Assembly (NCBI GenBank): GCA_050944685.1
Contig: JBMNRP010000015.1
Location: forward strand, 1-60,907
From: CADBRN01 sp050944685
GTDB lineage: Bacteria > Bacillota > Clostridia > Lachnospirales > Lachnospiraceae
Direction: 5' to 3'
DNA: 60,907 nt
Shown: piece by piece, positions 51,093-59,827 of the stretch
Numbering within the stretch: position 1 is the first letter of the stretch
Layout: every line of letters begins with the position of its first letter
Notes under the pieces: model-generated
The model's input: only the letters and a program-made list of their open reading frames with translations
Databases searched by the model: none
Told to the model about the DNA's origin: nothing
Made by a program: the position numbers and the translations under genes

Positions 51093-51121
51093 AGTATAGG
51101 GAAGAAGGAGAAATTCTTTAA
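51093..51121 (-). promoter_or_regulatory. Promoter of the sorbitol operon
   Basis: On the minus strand TTAAAG (51116-51121), 17 bases and TATACT (51093-51098), about 95 bases before srlD. The weak -35 suits an activated promoter, as expected with GutR/GutM. The rest of the 388-base gap (51000-51388) holds only a hairpin at 51308-51345; I see no gene there. Confidence 0.5.
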
Positions 51122-51307
51122 TCCGTCTTTTTTCCATGGATTTGCAAAGAGCTAAATATTATTTTTTCATGAAGCGTGAAAAAATGCAACTTGATAAGAG
51201 GAAAGATTAGTAATAATAACGGAAAATCGAGCGGACGGCCGGATCCGGGATGTCGGTAATGTAAAATCCGGGCAGAGGCTGTCCGAAGGGAATGAGATAT
51301 GGAAAGA

Positions 51308-51345
51308 GGCTGCCGCATGGAAAAGATCTTATCCATGAGGCAGCC
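51308..51345 (-). terminator. Probable terminator after pgi
   Basis: A 14-bp stem with one mismatch (51308-51321 with 51332-51345, core GGCTGCC/GGCAGCC); on the minus strand CTCTTTCC follows. The stem is strong but the T-run is poor. Confidence 0.6.
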
Positions 51346-51388
51346 GAATCGGTCTGTATCCGTGCAAAGGGACGGGCTGTGTGCTCCG

Positions 51389-52969
51389 TCAGATATCAAG
51401 CAGCCCGCTGTATTCGGTCAGCGCACCTTCCGTGTCGTGCGCCAGAACGCGTTTTGCGAGTACTTTGCCGAGCTGTACGCCTTCCTGGTCGAAGCTGTTG
51501 ATATTCCAGAGGAAGCCCTGGAACATCACCTTGTTCTCGAAGTGCGCCAGAAGAGCACCGAGAGACGAGGGCGTCAGCTGATCGCCGACGATGATGCTGG
51601 ACGGACGTCCGCCGTCAAATTTCTTATTCGGGTCCGCGTCGTCCTTTCCGCAGGCGAACGCGACGATCTGTGCCACGACATTTGCACAGAGTTTCTGCTG
51701 GCTGGTCGTCCCCTCGATGTCGACATCGTTTCCGAGCTGACTCTTGCGGAAGCCGATAAACTGCAGCGGCACGACCGTCTTCCCCTGGTGAAGAAGCTGA
51801 TAGAAGGAATGCTGACCGTTCGTTCCGGGTTCGCCGAACAGAATCGGTCCGGTCTTATAGCTGACCGGATCACCGAAACGGTTGACGGATTTGCCGTTCG
51901 ATTCCATGTCGAGCTGCTGAAGATGCGCCGGGAAGCGGGAGAGCGCCTGAGAGTACGGAAGTACGCAGGTCGCCTCGTATCCGAGAACGTTGCGCTCGTA
52001 CATTCCGATGAGCGCATCGAGCATCGCCGCGTTTTTCATCGGATCTTTCTTTGTCGCAGCGCGGTCTGCCTCGGCTGCTCCGTCCAGAAAGTCTGCGAAG
52101 ACATCCGGACCGAACGCGAGGGAGAGGACCGTACAGCCGACCGCGGAAGAGGTGGAGTATCGCCCGCCGATGTAGTCATCCATGTAAATTGCGGTCAGGA
52201 ACTGATCACTTTTTGCAAGCGGCGAAGCTTCGCTGGTGACCGCGATCATGTGTTTCTTCGGATCGAGTCCTTTTTCTTTCAGGGCATCCTGAACAAACTG
52301 CCCGTTCGTGAGTGTTTCGAGCGTCGTGCCCGATTTTGTGACAAGAATGAACAGTGCGTGCGCGACGTCCGTGTCCTGGAGCACGCGGGACGCGTCGTCC
52401 GGGTCGACATTGGAAATGAACCGGGCGGTCATTTTCAGTTTGTTGTTTTTTCTGGCCCAGTTTTCCAGAGCGATATAGACGGCCCGCGGACCGAGGTCGC
52501 TTCCGCCGATCCCGATCTGGACGACTTCCGTGAACTTCTCGCCCTTTTCATTGGTGATCTCGCCGCTGTGGACTTTTTCAGAGAATTCGGCGGCGCGTCG
52601 CTGCTGACCGAGGTAAAACTCGCGCTTGTTGACGCCGTCGGCGATCACATCTTTTCCGAGCTGCCCGCGGCAGAGATGGTGCAGAACGAGGCGTTTCTCG
52701 CCGGTGTTGATCACGGCGCCGTTGTACAGCTCCTCATATTTTTCCGTGAGCTGGGCCTCGTCTGCGACTTTCACGAGTGCGCTCAGCACATCGGAATCGA
52801 CAGCCTTTGAGGCGTAGTCGTACGTGAGACCGCACGCAATCGGAATCTGATATTCCCGTACACGCTTCGCGCCGTTCCCGCCTGTCATCGCGGAACGGAC
52901 ATCGACCGGTCTGACAGATTTCAGCTCGCCGAATGAAGACAGTTCGTCCAGGTTTTTCCAATTTACCAT
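51389..52969 (-). CDS. pgi: Glucose-6-phosphate isomerase
   Basis: Pgi interconverts glucose-6-phosphate and fructose-6-phosphate. At 526 residues it belongs to the larger clostridial/plant-like form. Sugar-phosphate-binding motifs are seen: QIGIGGSDLGPRA near 150-162, LVTKSGTTLETLTNGQF near 208-224, GGRYSTSSAVG near 267-277, FGEPGTNGQHSFYQLLHQG near 374-392 (catalytic Glu and His) and LGKVLAKR near the end. AGGAGG precedes the ATG. It connects glucose from MalQ, and fructose-6-phosphate from SrlD and for GlmS, in central metabolism. Confidence 0.96.
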   Translation of the reverse strand: MVNWKNLDELSSFGELKSVRPVDVRSAMTGGNGAKRVREYQIPIACGLTYDYASKAVDSDVLSALVKVADEAQLTEKYEELYNGAVINTGEKRLVLHHLCRGQLGKDVIADGVNKREFYLGQQRRAAEFSEKVHSGEITNEKGEKFTEVVQIGIGGSDLGPRAVYIALENWARKNNKLKMTARFISNVDPDDASRVLQDTDVAHALFILVTKSGTTLETLTNGQFVQDALKEKGLDPKKHMIAVTSEASPLAKSDQFLTAIYMDDYIGGRYSTSSAVGCTVLSLAFGPDVFADFLDGAAEADRAATKKDPMKNAAMLDALIGMYERNVLGYEATCVLPYSQALSRFPAHLQQLDMESNGKSVNRFGDPVSYKTGPILFGEPGTNGQHSFYQLLHQGKTVVPLQFIGFRKSQLGNDVDIEGTTSQQKLCANVVAQIVAFACGKDDADPNKKFDGGRPSSIIVGDQLTPSSLGALLAHFENKVMFQGFLWNINSFDQEGVQLGKVLAKRVLAHDTEGALTEYSGLLDI

Positions 52970-53090
52970 TTAATTTGCCTCCTGTAAGAATGTGCATCGG
53001 ATCGCAGAAGAATAATTGCTTTCTTAATCTATCATAATATAATTTCAGAGTTTTTCACAGTAATTTTCAAAAAATGCATAATGGAAACGG

Positions 53091-53119
53091 TTCATAAAAC
53101 GCGGCCGCTATGTTACAAT
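53091..53119 (+). promoter_or_regulatory. Candidate promoter of the [FeFe] hydrogenase gene
   Basis: TTCATA (53091-53096), 17 bases and TACAAT (53114-53119), about 70 bases before the ATG. The -35 overlaps GGAAACGGTTC, a near-palindrome that may be a LacI/CcpA-type site; this is weak. Confidence 0.45.
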
Positions 53120-53197
53120 AATAACAGTGTGGTCCGCCGTTGTTTTTTGTCGGCGGCGTTCTTGATTTTAAAGAAGGATAGTTCAGGAGGAATTTTT

Positions 53198-54787
53198 ATG
53201 CGCGGTGTCGAAACGCAGAAAACAAAGATCAGGCAGAGAGTTTTTACAGAAATTGCCCGGATGGCTTACGAGGGCAAGGACCCGAAAGAAGAGCTTGATG
53301 AACTCCCGTTCAAGATTGTCCCCGGTGAGATCGCTTCTTATCGCGACAGTATCTTTCTGGAGCGCGCGATCGTAGGAGAGCGGCTTCGCGTCGCAATGGG
53401 CATGGGTCTTCGCAAGATGACGGAGCACAGCCTCATCTCGAAGGGCGTCGATGCCAGCATGATCGAGGAAAAATATTACGAGCCGCCGCTGATCAACGTG
53501 ATCAAGTTCGCCTGCCACCGCTGTCCGGACAAAAGGGTTTTTGTGACGAACGGCTGCCAGGGATGTCTGGAGCATCCCTGCCAGGAGGTATGTCCGAAGG
53601 GGGCCATATCCATGGTAAACGGCAGATCGTTTATTGATCAGGAGAAATGCATCAAGTGCGGCAAGTGTATGGACGCCTGCCAGTACAATGCCATTATCCG
53701 GCAGGAGCGCCCCTGCAAGCTCGCCTGCGGCGTGGGAGCGATCGGAATCGACCAGTACGGCCGCGCCGAGATTGATCAGAAAAAATGCGTCGCCTGCGGC
53801 ATGTGCCTCGTCAGCTGTCCGTTTGCGGCGATTGTCGACAAAGGACAGATCTATCAGACAGTCATTACGCTGAAGAGCGAAACGCCGGTCTATGCGATCG
53901 TGGCGCCTGCCATTGCGGGACAGTTCGGACCGGATTTTAACTACAAAAAGATCCGCCCGGCGCTGAAGGCACTCGGCTTTTCCGAGGTGGCCGAGGTGGC
54001 CGTGGGGGCGGATCTGTGTACGATTGAGGAGGCCAATCATTTCCTTGAGGAGGTCCCCGGTCAGATGCCGTTCATGGGCACCAGCTGCTGTCCGGCGTGG
54101 TCCATCATGGCAAAGAAGTTTTTCCCGGATTACGCGCAGACCATTTCCATGGCACTGACGCCGATGGTTCTGACCGCGCGTCTGATCAAAAAGGAGCATC
54201 CGGAGGTCAAGGTCTGCTTTATCGGACCGTGTCTCTCGAAAAAGCAGGAGGCGAGCCGGCGCTCGATCAAAAGCTATGTCGATTTCTGCCTGACCTTCGA
54301 GGAGCTGGAGGGCATGTTCGAGGCGAAGGGGATCGATTTTGCCGAGATTCCGGAGGATCCGGAGCCGCTCTGCGAAGCTTCTGCGGACGGCCGCGGATTT
54401 GCTCAGGAGGGAGGCGTTGCGAGTGCGGTTCAGCGCTACATCAACAAAATCCTTCCCGACCGTGAGGTCAAGACCGAGCACGCGGCGGGTCTGGCCGAGT
54501 GCAAGAGGATGATGACCATGGCCACGAAGACGCACAAATACGACGGCTACCTGCTCGAGGGCATGGCATGCCCGGGCGGATGCATCGCGGGTGCCGGTAC
54601 ACTTCAGCCGATTCAGTCGTCCCGGAAATCTCTGGCTCAGTCTAAGAAAGAGGCACTGTACGAACAGGCAGGCGATCAGCAGTATGCTTCCTGGATCAGT
54701 GATCTGGAAAATATCGACAGCTACTTTGAAGAGGAGCAGGAGAAGCTGGAGCAGTGGTTTGAGAAACATCAGGATAAGGAAGAGTGA
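53198..54787 (+). CDS. Monomeric [FeFe] hydrogenase (group B-like)
   Basis: A 529-residue iron-only hydrogenase. The N-terminal part (about 100-230) has several Cys motifs, including CIKCGKCMDACQ and CVACGMCLVSCPF, for at least two 4Fe-4S clusters. H-cluster motifs are TSCCPAW near 297-303 (L1), GPCLSKKQEA near 344-353 (L2, with GPC in place of MPC) and EGMACPGGCIAGAG near 454-467 (L3). The altered L2 and GAG ending resemble group B enzymes rather than classical HydA. It probably evolves H2 from ferredoxin reduced by PorGDAB, or senses redox; activity has not been shown for many group B members. Maturases HydEFG are not in the window. AGGAGG precedes the ATG at 53198. Confidence 0.9.
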   Translation: MRGVETQKTKIRQRVFTEIARMAYEGKDPKEELDELPFKIVPGEIASYRDSIFLERAIVGERLRVAMGMGLRKMTEHSLISKGVDASMIEEKYYEPPLINVIKFACHRCPDKRVFVTNGCQGCLEHPCQEVCPKGAISMVNGRSFIDQEKCIKCGKCMDACQYNAIIRQERPCKLACGVGAIGIDQYGRAEIDQKKCVACGMCLVSCPFAAIVDKGQIYQTVITLKSETPVYAIVAPAIAGQFGPDFNYKKIRPALKALGFSEVAEVAVGADLCTIEEANHFLEEVPGQMPFMGTSCCPAWSIMAKKFFPDYAQTISMALTPMVLTARLIKKEHPEVKVCFIGPCLSKKQEASRRSIKSYVDFCLTFEELEGMFEAKGIDFAEIPEDPEPLCEASADGRGFAQEGGVASAVQRYINKILPDREVKTEHAAGLAECKRMMTMATKTHKYDGYLLEGMACPGGCIAGAGTLQPIQSSRKSLAQSKKEALYEQAGDQQYASWISDLENIDSYFEEEQEKLEQWFEKHQDKEE

Positions 54788-54816
54788 AAAAAGACCACCG
54801 GCTGAATAAGGTCCGC

Positions 54817-56013
54817 TCAGGAACGTTCCCACAATTCCCGCAGGTGAGAGGATACTTCAGCCATGGCGGCGTGAAAGGTTCCCTGTATCATTTCCGGGCT
54901 GCCGCCGCCCCTTCCGTTCAGCGCTCTGTTCAGGTCCGGGGCGATCGATTTCAGATCGACGCTCCGGCTTCCGATGCAGTACCGGATGGAAACGGAGCCG
55001 CTTTCCCTTTGGTCTGCCCGGTTTTCCGGACAGAGAACGGCGCAGACATTCCCTGCGCCCTCTTTGACGAGGAGATCGCAGAACTTGCGGATCTCAATTC
55101 CGTTCAGACCTTCCTCTTCGCAGAGGGCGAGGGGGGCATTCTGAAAAGCGGAGGCTCTCATTCGAAAGTATTTTTCGTGAATTCCGGCGATCCGCTGGTC
55201 TTTTGCGGCGGATTCCTGAAGAAGCTTTTCCACCGCGTCCTTTGTCCCGTATGGCTTTGCGGACAGCATGTGACTGACCGCGTCATTTTCTTTCTGAATC
55301 CGGTCCAGAGCGGCGAACGCGTTCCTTCCGGCTGTCATTTCGATCCGGACTCCCTTTTTGTAATGAATAAAGGACAGAATTTTGATGATCCCGATTTCGC
55401 CCGTCCGGCGAACGTGCAGTCCGCAGCAGGCGCAGTCATCCGCGCCCGGAATCCGCACGATCCGGACCGCTCCGGTCAGTTCTTTTTTGCTCCGGTAATC
55501 CATCGCCTTCAATTCTTCGTCTGACGGGTACAGGATTTCCACCTCGCGGTCTGCATAGACCGCTTCATTTGCCTCCCGCTCGATCCGGGCAATCTGTTCG
55601 GCGGTCAGAGGGCGGTTCAGGTCGAGTGTGGTGATCTCGTCGCCCATGTGGAAGCCGACGTTGTCACAGCCGAAATGACGGTGCGCCAGCCCCGAGACGA
55701 TGTGCTCGCCGGTGTGGGCCTGCATCATGCGGAAGCGGTAATCAAAATCCACGGAACCGTGCACGGTGGATCCCGGCTCCAGGGGCTTTTCGACCGTGTG
55801 CACGATCTGGTTTCCGCCCTTTTCCCATCTCACGTCCAGCACGGCCGCGCCGCGGATGGTTCCCCGGTCCGCGTTTTCTCCTCCGCCTTCCGGGTAGAAA
55901 CAGGTCCGGTCGAGAATCACCGAATATCCTTTCTCGCACGGGACGCAGGAAAGAACCTTCGCGTCAAATGCATCTCGGTACGGGTCGCGGTAATATAACT
56001 GATCAAAATTCAT
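54817..56013 (-). CDS. Alanyl-tRNA editing protein, AlaX-L type
   Basis: A 398-residue free-standing relative of the alanyl-tRNA synthetase editing domain, which removes wrongly attached Ser or Gly from tRNA-Ala. Zinc/catalytic motifs are HTGEHIVSG near 100-108 (HxxxH) and CACCGLHVRRTGEIG near 193-207 (CxxxH). FYPEGGGE near 38-45 is also typical. The extra C-terminal part (about 235-398), ending in NGRGGGSPEMIQGTF, resembles the DHHA1 domain, which marks the long AlaX form. It converges on the hydrogenase gene 29 bases away, with no clear shared terminator. Confidence 0.92.
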   Translation of the reverse strand: MNFDQLYYRDPYRDAFDAKVLSCVPCEKGYSVILDRTCFYPEGGGENADRGTIRGAAVLDVRWEKGGNQIVHTVEKPLEPGSTVHGSVDFDYRFRMMQAHTGEHIVSGLAHRHFGCDNVGFHMGDEITTLDLNRPLTAEQIARIEREANEAVYADREVEILYPSDEELKAMDYRSKKELTGAVRIVRIPGADDCACCGLHVRRTGEIGIIKILSFIHYKKGVRIEMTAGRNAFAALDRIQKENDAVSHMLSAKPYGTKDAVEKLLQESAAKDQRIAGIHEKYFRMRASAFQNAPLALCEEEGLNGIEIRKFCDLLVKEGAGNVCAVLCPENRADQRESGSVSIRYCIGSRSVDLKSIAPDLNRALNGRGGGSPEMIQGTFHAAMAEVSSHLRELWERS

Positions 56014-56166
56014 GAAGACTCCTTTTTTCGCGGCGCGGGACGGTCATACCCATACATACCGGGAAATTTTCCGCCTGGACCGCATTTTTCAGACAACGTA
56101 ATCCCATTATAAATCGAACCATTCGTCTTTTCCACCCGGGATAAGTGCACTTTTTTTATCGTTTTG

Positions 56167-56195
56167 TTGGAAAACGTTAATTTTGGGTGTATAAT
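56167..56195 (+). promoter_or_regulatory. ilvE promoter
   Basis: TTGGAA (56167-56172), 17 bases and TATAAT (56190-56195), about 80 bases before the chosen ilvE start. Near-consensus. Confidence 0.8.
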
Positions 56196-56277
56196 TTTCG
56201 ATTGAGGTTAAAATTTACGAGACGGCCGGATGAAGCATCGTTTCAATGGACCGCAAAAGGAAAGGGGCTGTGTGACA

Positions 56278-57303
56278 GTGAGCAAGAAGAATATCGACTG
56301 GGGTAATATCGGATTCGGCTATATTCCGACGGATTACCGCTATGTTTCAAATTATAAGGATGGAAAGTGGGACGAGGGAACTCTGACCACCGATGCCAAT
56401 GTTACGATCAGTGAGTGTGCCGGTGTCCTTCAGTACAGTCAGTCCTGTTTTGAGGGACTGAAAGCGTACACGACGGAGGACGGCCGGGTCGTTACCTTCC
56501 GTCCGGACCTGAATGCGGAGCGCATGGTCGATTCCGCGGTGCGCCTGGAAATGCCTCCGTTCCCGAAGGAGCGCTTTATCGACGCGGTCAATCAGGTGGT
56601 CAGGGCCAATGCCGATTATGTGCCGCCTTACGGATCCGGCGCGACGCTTTACATCCGTCCGTACATGTTCGGAAGCAGCGCGGTAATCGGAGTAAAACCT
56701 GCGGATGAGTATCAGTTCAGAATGTTTGTCACGCCGGTCGGCCCGTATTTCAAGGGCGGCGCGAAACCGGTCACGGTCCGTATTCCGGATTTCGACCGCG
56801 CGGCGCCGCACGGAACCGGACACATCAAGGCGGGACTGAATTACGCGATGAGCCTGCATCCGATCATGGAGGCACATCGCGAGGGATTTGATGAGAATAT
56901 GTATCTCGATCCCGCCACCAGAACGAAGGTTGAGGAGACCGGCGGAGCGAATATCATATTCGTCACGAAGGATAATGAGATCGTCACTCCGCTGTCTGAT
57001 TCGATCCTGCCGTCCATCACGAGACGTTCGATCATGTATGTGGCTGAGCATTATCTCGGGCTGAAAGCGACTCAGAGAGTTGTCTACTTTGATGAGGTCA
57101 AAGATTTCGCAGAGTGCGGCCTGTGCGGTACGGCAGCGGTCATTTCACCGGTCGGAAAGATCTACGACCACGGCAAGGAGATCTGCTTCCCGAGCGGCAT
57201 GGAGAAGATGGGACCGGTCATTCAGAAGCTGTACGATACGCTCACCGGAATTCAGATGGGACGTATCGAGGCTCCGGAAGGATGGATCCACGAGATCAGA
57301 TAA
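56278..57303 (+). CDS. ilvE: Branched-chain amino acid aminotransferase
   Basis: Class IV PLP-dependent aminotransferase, 341 residues from the GTG at 56278, which makes valine, leucine and isoleucine from 2-oxoacids. Family features: FEGLKAYTTEDGRVVTFRPD near 46-65, the PLP-Lys region GTGHIKAGLNYA near 180-191, EETGGANIIFV near 217-227 and CGLCGTAAVISPVG near 279-292. AAAGGAAAGGGG precedes this GTG by about 8 bases; a GTG at 56272 and an ATG at 56230 are alternatives. It has its own promoter and a terminator after it. Confidence 0.94.
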   Translation: MSKKNIDWGNIGFGYIPTDYRYVSNYKDGKWDEGTLTTDANVTISECAGVLQYSQSCFEGLKAYTTEDGRVVTFRPDLNAERMVDSAVRLEMPPFPKERFIDAVNQVVRANADYVPPYGSGATLYIRPYMFGSSAVIGVKPADEYQFRMFVTPVGPYFKGGAKPVTVRIPDFDRAAPHGTGHIKAGLNYAMSLHPIMEAHREGFDENMYLDPATRTKVEETGGANIIFVTKDNEIVTPLSDSILPSITRRSIMYVAEHYLGLKATQRVVYFDEVKDFAECGLCGTAAVISPVGKIYDHGKEICFPSGMEKMGPVIQKLYDTLTGIQMGRIEAPEGWIHEIR

Positions 57304-57318
57304 TCCGGATTTTGGAGT

Positions 57319-57362
57319 GCTGCTGTGTTTGCGTTCATCGTAAATACAGCAGCCTTTTCTTT
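57319..57362 (+). terminator. Terminator after ilvE
   Basis: GCTGCTGTGTTT (57319-57330) pairs with AAATACAGCAGC (57342-57353) with one G-U pair; CTTTTCTTTTTT follows. The decarboxylase gene starts only 28 bases later, so readthrough may still occur. Confidence 0.85.
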
Positions 57363-57389
57363 TTTCGGGGAGTTCAGAAGGAAAGCGAA

Positions 57390-58883
57390 ATGGATCAGAA
57401 CCTAACCCCGCTGATCGACGCGATTTCGGCTTTTGAAGCGCGCCATGTCAGCTATTTCAATATTCCGGCACACCGGGGCGCGTGCGGCGCAGGGGAGAGA
57501 GCAAGGTCTCTTCTGGGAGACGCGGCGTTCCGTGCCGACCTGACGGAGACAGACGGGACAGATGATCTCCATGCGGCGACCGGTCCCATACTCGAGGCGG
57601 AACGTCTGGCGGCGGACCTGTTCGGATCGGACGAGTGCCGGTTTCTGGTGAACGGAACCACCTGCGGAAACGAGGCGATGATCCTCGCTTCGGTTCGCGA
57701 CGGGGAGAAAATACTGATCCCCCGGAGTGCGCATAAGTCTGCCTGGATGGGACTCGTGCTGTCCGGCGCGAGACCCGTGTGGATGAATCCGCCGCTCATC
57801 GTGAGTCCGGGAGGAAATGCCATTTCCGGACCGATCCCGCCGGAGGAGATCGAAGAGGCGCTGAAAGCCGATCCGGAGATCCGGGCGGTCTTTCTGACGA
57901 GTCCGACTTACTACGGGATCTGTTCTTCGGTGCGGGACATCGCGGACGTCTGTCACAAAAGAGACTGTGTGCTGCTGGTCGATGAGGCGCACGGAACACA
58001 TCTGTATTTTCACGAAGCATTTCCCGGGGGAGCCGTGAGTGCGGGGGCCGATCTGGTCGCTCAGAGCATGCACAAGACCGGGGGAAGCTTTACTCAGAGT
58101 TCCCTGCTTCACCGCTGCGGAACCAGAATTTCTCCGGACAGACTTTCCGACTGCCTGAAGCTTGTTCAGAGCACCAGCCCGTCCTATCTTCTGATGGCGT
58201 CTCTTGACGGGGCGCGCCACGAACTGGCGGTGCGGGGACGCGAAAAAATGGACCGGGCGCTGCATCTCGCCAGGGAAGCGGAAGAGAGACTCTCCGCGAT
58301 CGGAGGGGTCCGCGTAATGCGCTCCGGAGGGGTTCGGGGTACGGTTTCGGAAAGATCCGGCGCTATTGTCAAGGATCCCCTCCGCCTCGTGTTTTCGGCG
58401 GGAGAACTGGGAATCGGCGGAATCGAGCTCCAGCAGAGGCTCTTCCGCCGGAATGTGACGACCGAGATGGCGGACCCCGGAAATATCGTCGCCGTCATCA
58501 CCGACGGGAACACGATGTATGATATTCTCCGCCTCGCGGAGGGAGTCCGGGAATGTACGAAAGACGGTTCCCCCTCGGGGAGTTCTGACCCGGCCGGTTT
58601 CAGGCTTTCGGGTGCCCGAATGGACCTGCCGCCTCTTCCGGAGATGGCGATGAGCCCCAGGGAAGCCTTTTCTGCGGAGACGGAGACGGTCTTTCTGGAT
58701 CAGGCCGCCGGGAAAATCGCGGGGGAGATGATTGCCCCCTATCCTCCCGGCATTCCGGCCATCTGCCCCGGAGAGAGGATCACAGAGGAGATGATCCGGT
58801 ATCTGCGAAACCTGAAACAGAACGGGATTTCCTTTCACGGACCGGCCGACAGGACGATTTCGCGTATCCGGGTGGTTTCCTGA
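57390..58883 (+). CDS. Orn/Lys/Arg decarboxylase-family PLP enzyme
   Basis: A 497-residue fold-type I enzyme of the Gram-positive Orn/Lys/Arg decarboxylase family (speA/cad/YaaO-like), which makes polyamine precursors such as agmatine or cadaverine. Motifs: FNIPAHRGACGAG near 23-35, FLVNGTTCGNEAMI near 86-99, LLVDEAHGTHLYF near 195-207 and SMHKTGGSFTQSS near 228-240, with the PLP Lys. The C-terminal region holds AMSPREAFSAETETVFLDQAAGK and APYPPGIPAICPGE, usual for these decarboxylases. Substrate cannot be decided. The ATG at 57390 follows AAGGAAAG; a longer frame overlaps ilvE and is rejected. Confidence 0.9.
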   Translation: MDQNLTPLIDAISAFEARHVSYFNIPAHRGACGAGERARSLLGDAAFRADLTETDGTDDLHAATGPILEAERLAADLFGSDECRFLVNGTTCGNEAMILASVRDGEKILIPRSAHKSAWMGLVLSGARPVWMNPPLIVSPGGNAISGPIPPEEIEEALKADPEIRAVFLTSPTYYGICSSVRDIADVCHKRDCVLLVDEAHGTHLYFHEAFPGGAVSAGADLVAQSMHKTGGSFTQSSLLHRCGTRISPDRLSDCLKLVQSTSPSYLLMASLDGARHELAVRGREKMDRALHLAREAEERLSAIGGVRVMRSGGVRGTVSERSGAIVKDPLRLVFSAGELGIGGIELQQRLFRRNVTTEMADPGNIVAVITDGNTMYDILRLAEGVRECTKDGSPSGSSDPAGFRLSGARMDLPPLPEMAMSPREAFSAETETVFLDQAAGKIAGEMIAPYPPGIPAICPGERITEEMIRYLRNLKQNGISFHGPADRTISRIRVVS

Positions 58884-59033
58884 AATCCCTATATACCGGA
58901 TTTTCCCGGAACGGAAGCCGTATGAATCTTCGGAATGCATAAGGAAACCGCAAAATCGGGCCGAAAAGAATGAAAAAATGTCTGATTTGTGATAACATTA
59001 ACCTAGATTTTTCTTTTTTTCGCGGAGGATTTT

Positions 59034-59783
59034 ATGAAACTGATTTCCTGGAATGTAAACGGGCTGCGCGCCTGCGTAAATAAAGGCTTTCTGGATTATT
59101 TCAGAGAATCCGGCGCGGATATTTTCTGTATTCAGGAGACAAAGCTTCAGAAAGGGCAGATTGATCTCGAGACAGAGGGCTATCACCAGTACTGGAATTA
59201 CGCACAAAAAAAAGGATATTCCGGGACAGCGGTTTTTACCAGAATTGAACCGCTCGAAAGAGTCAACGGAATCGGCATCGAGGAACACGACCAGGAGGGA
59301 CGCGTGATCACGCTGGAATTTCCGGAATTCTTTCTGGTGACCGTATACACGCCGAATTCCCAGGAAGGTCTGAAGCGTCTGGACTACCGGATGGAATGGG
59401 AGGACGCATTCCGGGATTATCTGGAAAATCTTCACCACAAGAAAGGTGTCATTGTCTGCGGAGATATGAACGTCGCGCACGAAGAAATCGATCTGAAAAA
59501 TCCGAAGACGAATCATAAGAATGCGGGATTTTCAGATCAGGAGCGCCAGAAGTTTACCGAGCTTCTGGAAGCAGGATTTACGGATACCTATCGCAGTCTC
59601 TATCCGGACCGGGTGGAATATTCCTGGTGGTCTTACCGCTTCCGCGCCCGTGAACACAACGCCGGATGGCGGATCGACTATTTTCTGGTGTCGGACGATC
59701 TGAAGGACGCGGTTCATGACTCGGTGATCCACACGGATGTGATGGGGTCGGATCATTGTCCGATTGAGCTTGATATTTTCTGA
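59034..59783 (+). CDS. xthA: Exodeoxyribonuclease III / AP endonuclease
   Basis: A 249-residue Xth/ExoA-family enzyme that cuts at abasic sites and trims 3' ends in base-excision repair. All motifs are seen: ISWNVNGLRA near 4-13, IQETKLQ near 33-39 (Glu), VYTPNSQ near 101-107 (Tyr region), CGDMNVAHEEIDL near 141-153 (Asp/Asn), WWSYR and WRIDYFLVS near 214-222, and SDHCPIELDIF at the C-terminus (His). GCGGAGGA precedes the ATG. Length is normal. Confidence 0.96.
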   Translation: MKLISWNVNGLRACVNKGFLDYFRESGADIFCIQETKLQKGQIDLETEGYHQYWNYAQKKGYSGTAVFTRIEPLERVNGIGIEEHDQEGRVITLEFPEFFLVTVYTPNSQEGLKRLDYRMEWEDAFRDYLENLHHKKGVIVCGDMNVAHEEIDLKNPKTNHKNAGFSDQERQKFTELLEAGFTDTYRSLYPDRVEYSWWSYRFRAREHNAGWRIDYFLVSDDLKDAVHDSVIHTDVMGSDHCPIELDIF

Positions 59784-59827
59784 CAAAATTTTGTGTTTCA
59801 AATAAGAGTGGAGAGCGGAGGATAAGT

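Noticed and set aside
53080..53096. CcpA cre site before the hydrogenase gene
   Set aside because: ATGGAAACGGTTCAT fits the left half but not the right half of the cre consensus.
53183..54832. 549-codon minus-strand open frame opposite the hydrogenase
   Set aside because: Shadow of a gene with unmistakable H-cluster and ferredoxin motifs.
57402..58940. 512-codon minus-strand open frame opposite the decarboxylase
   Set aside because: Arg/His/Gly-rich shadow translation with no ribosome site or domain.
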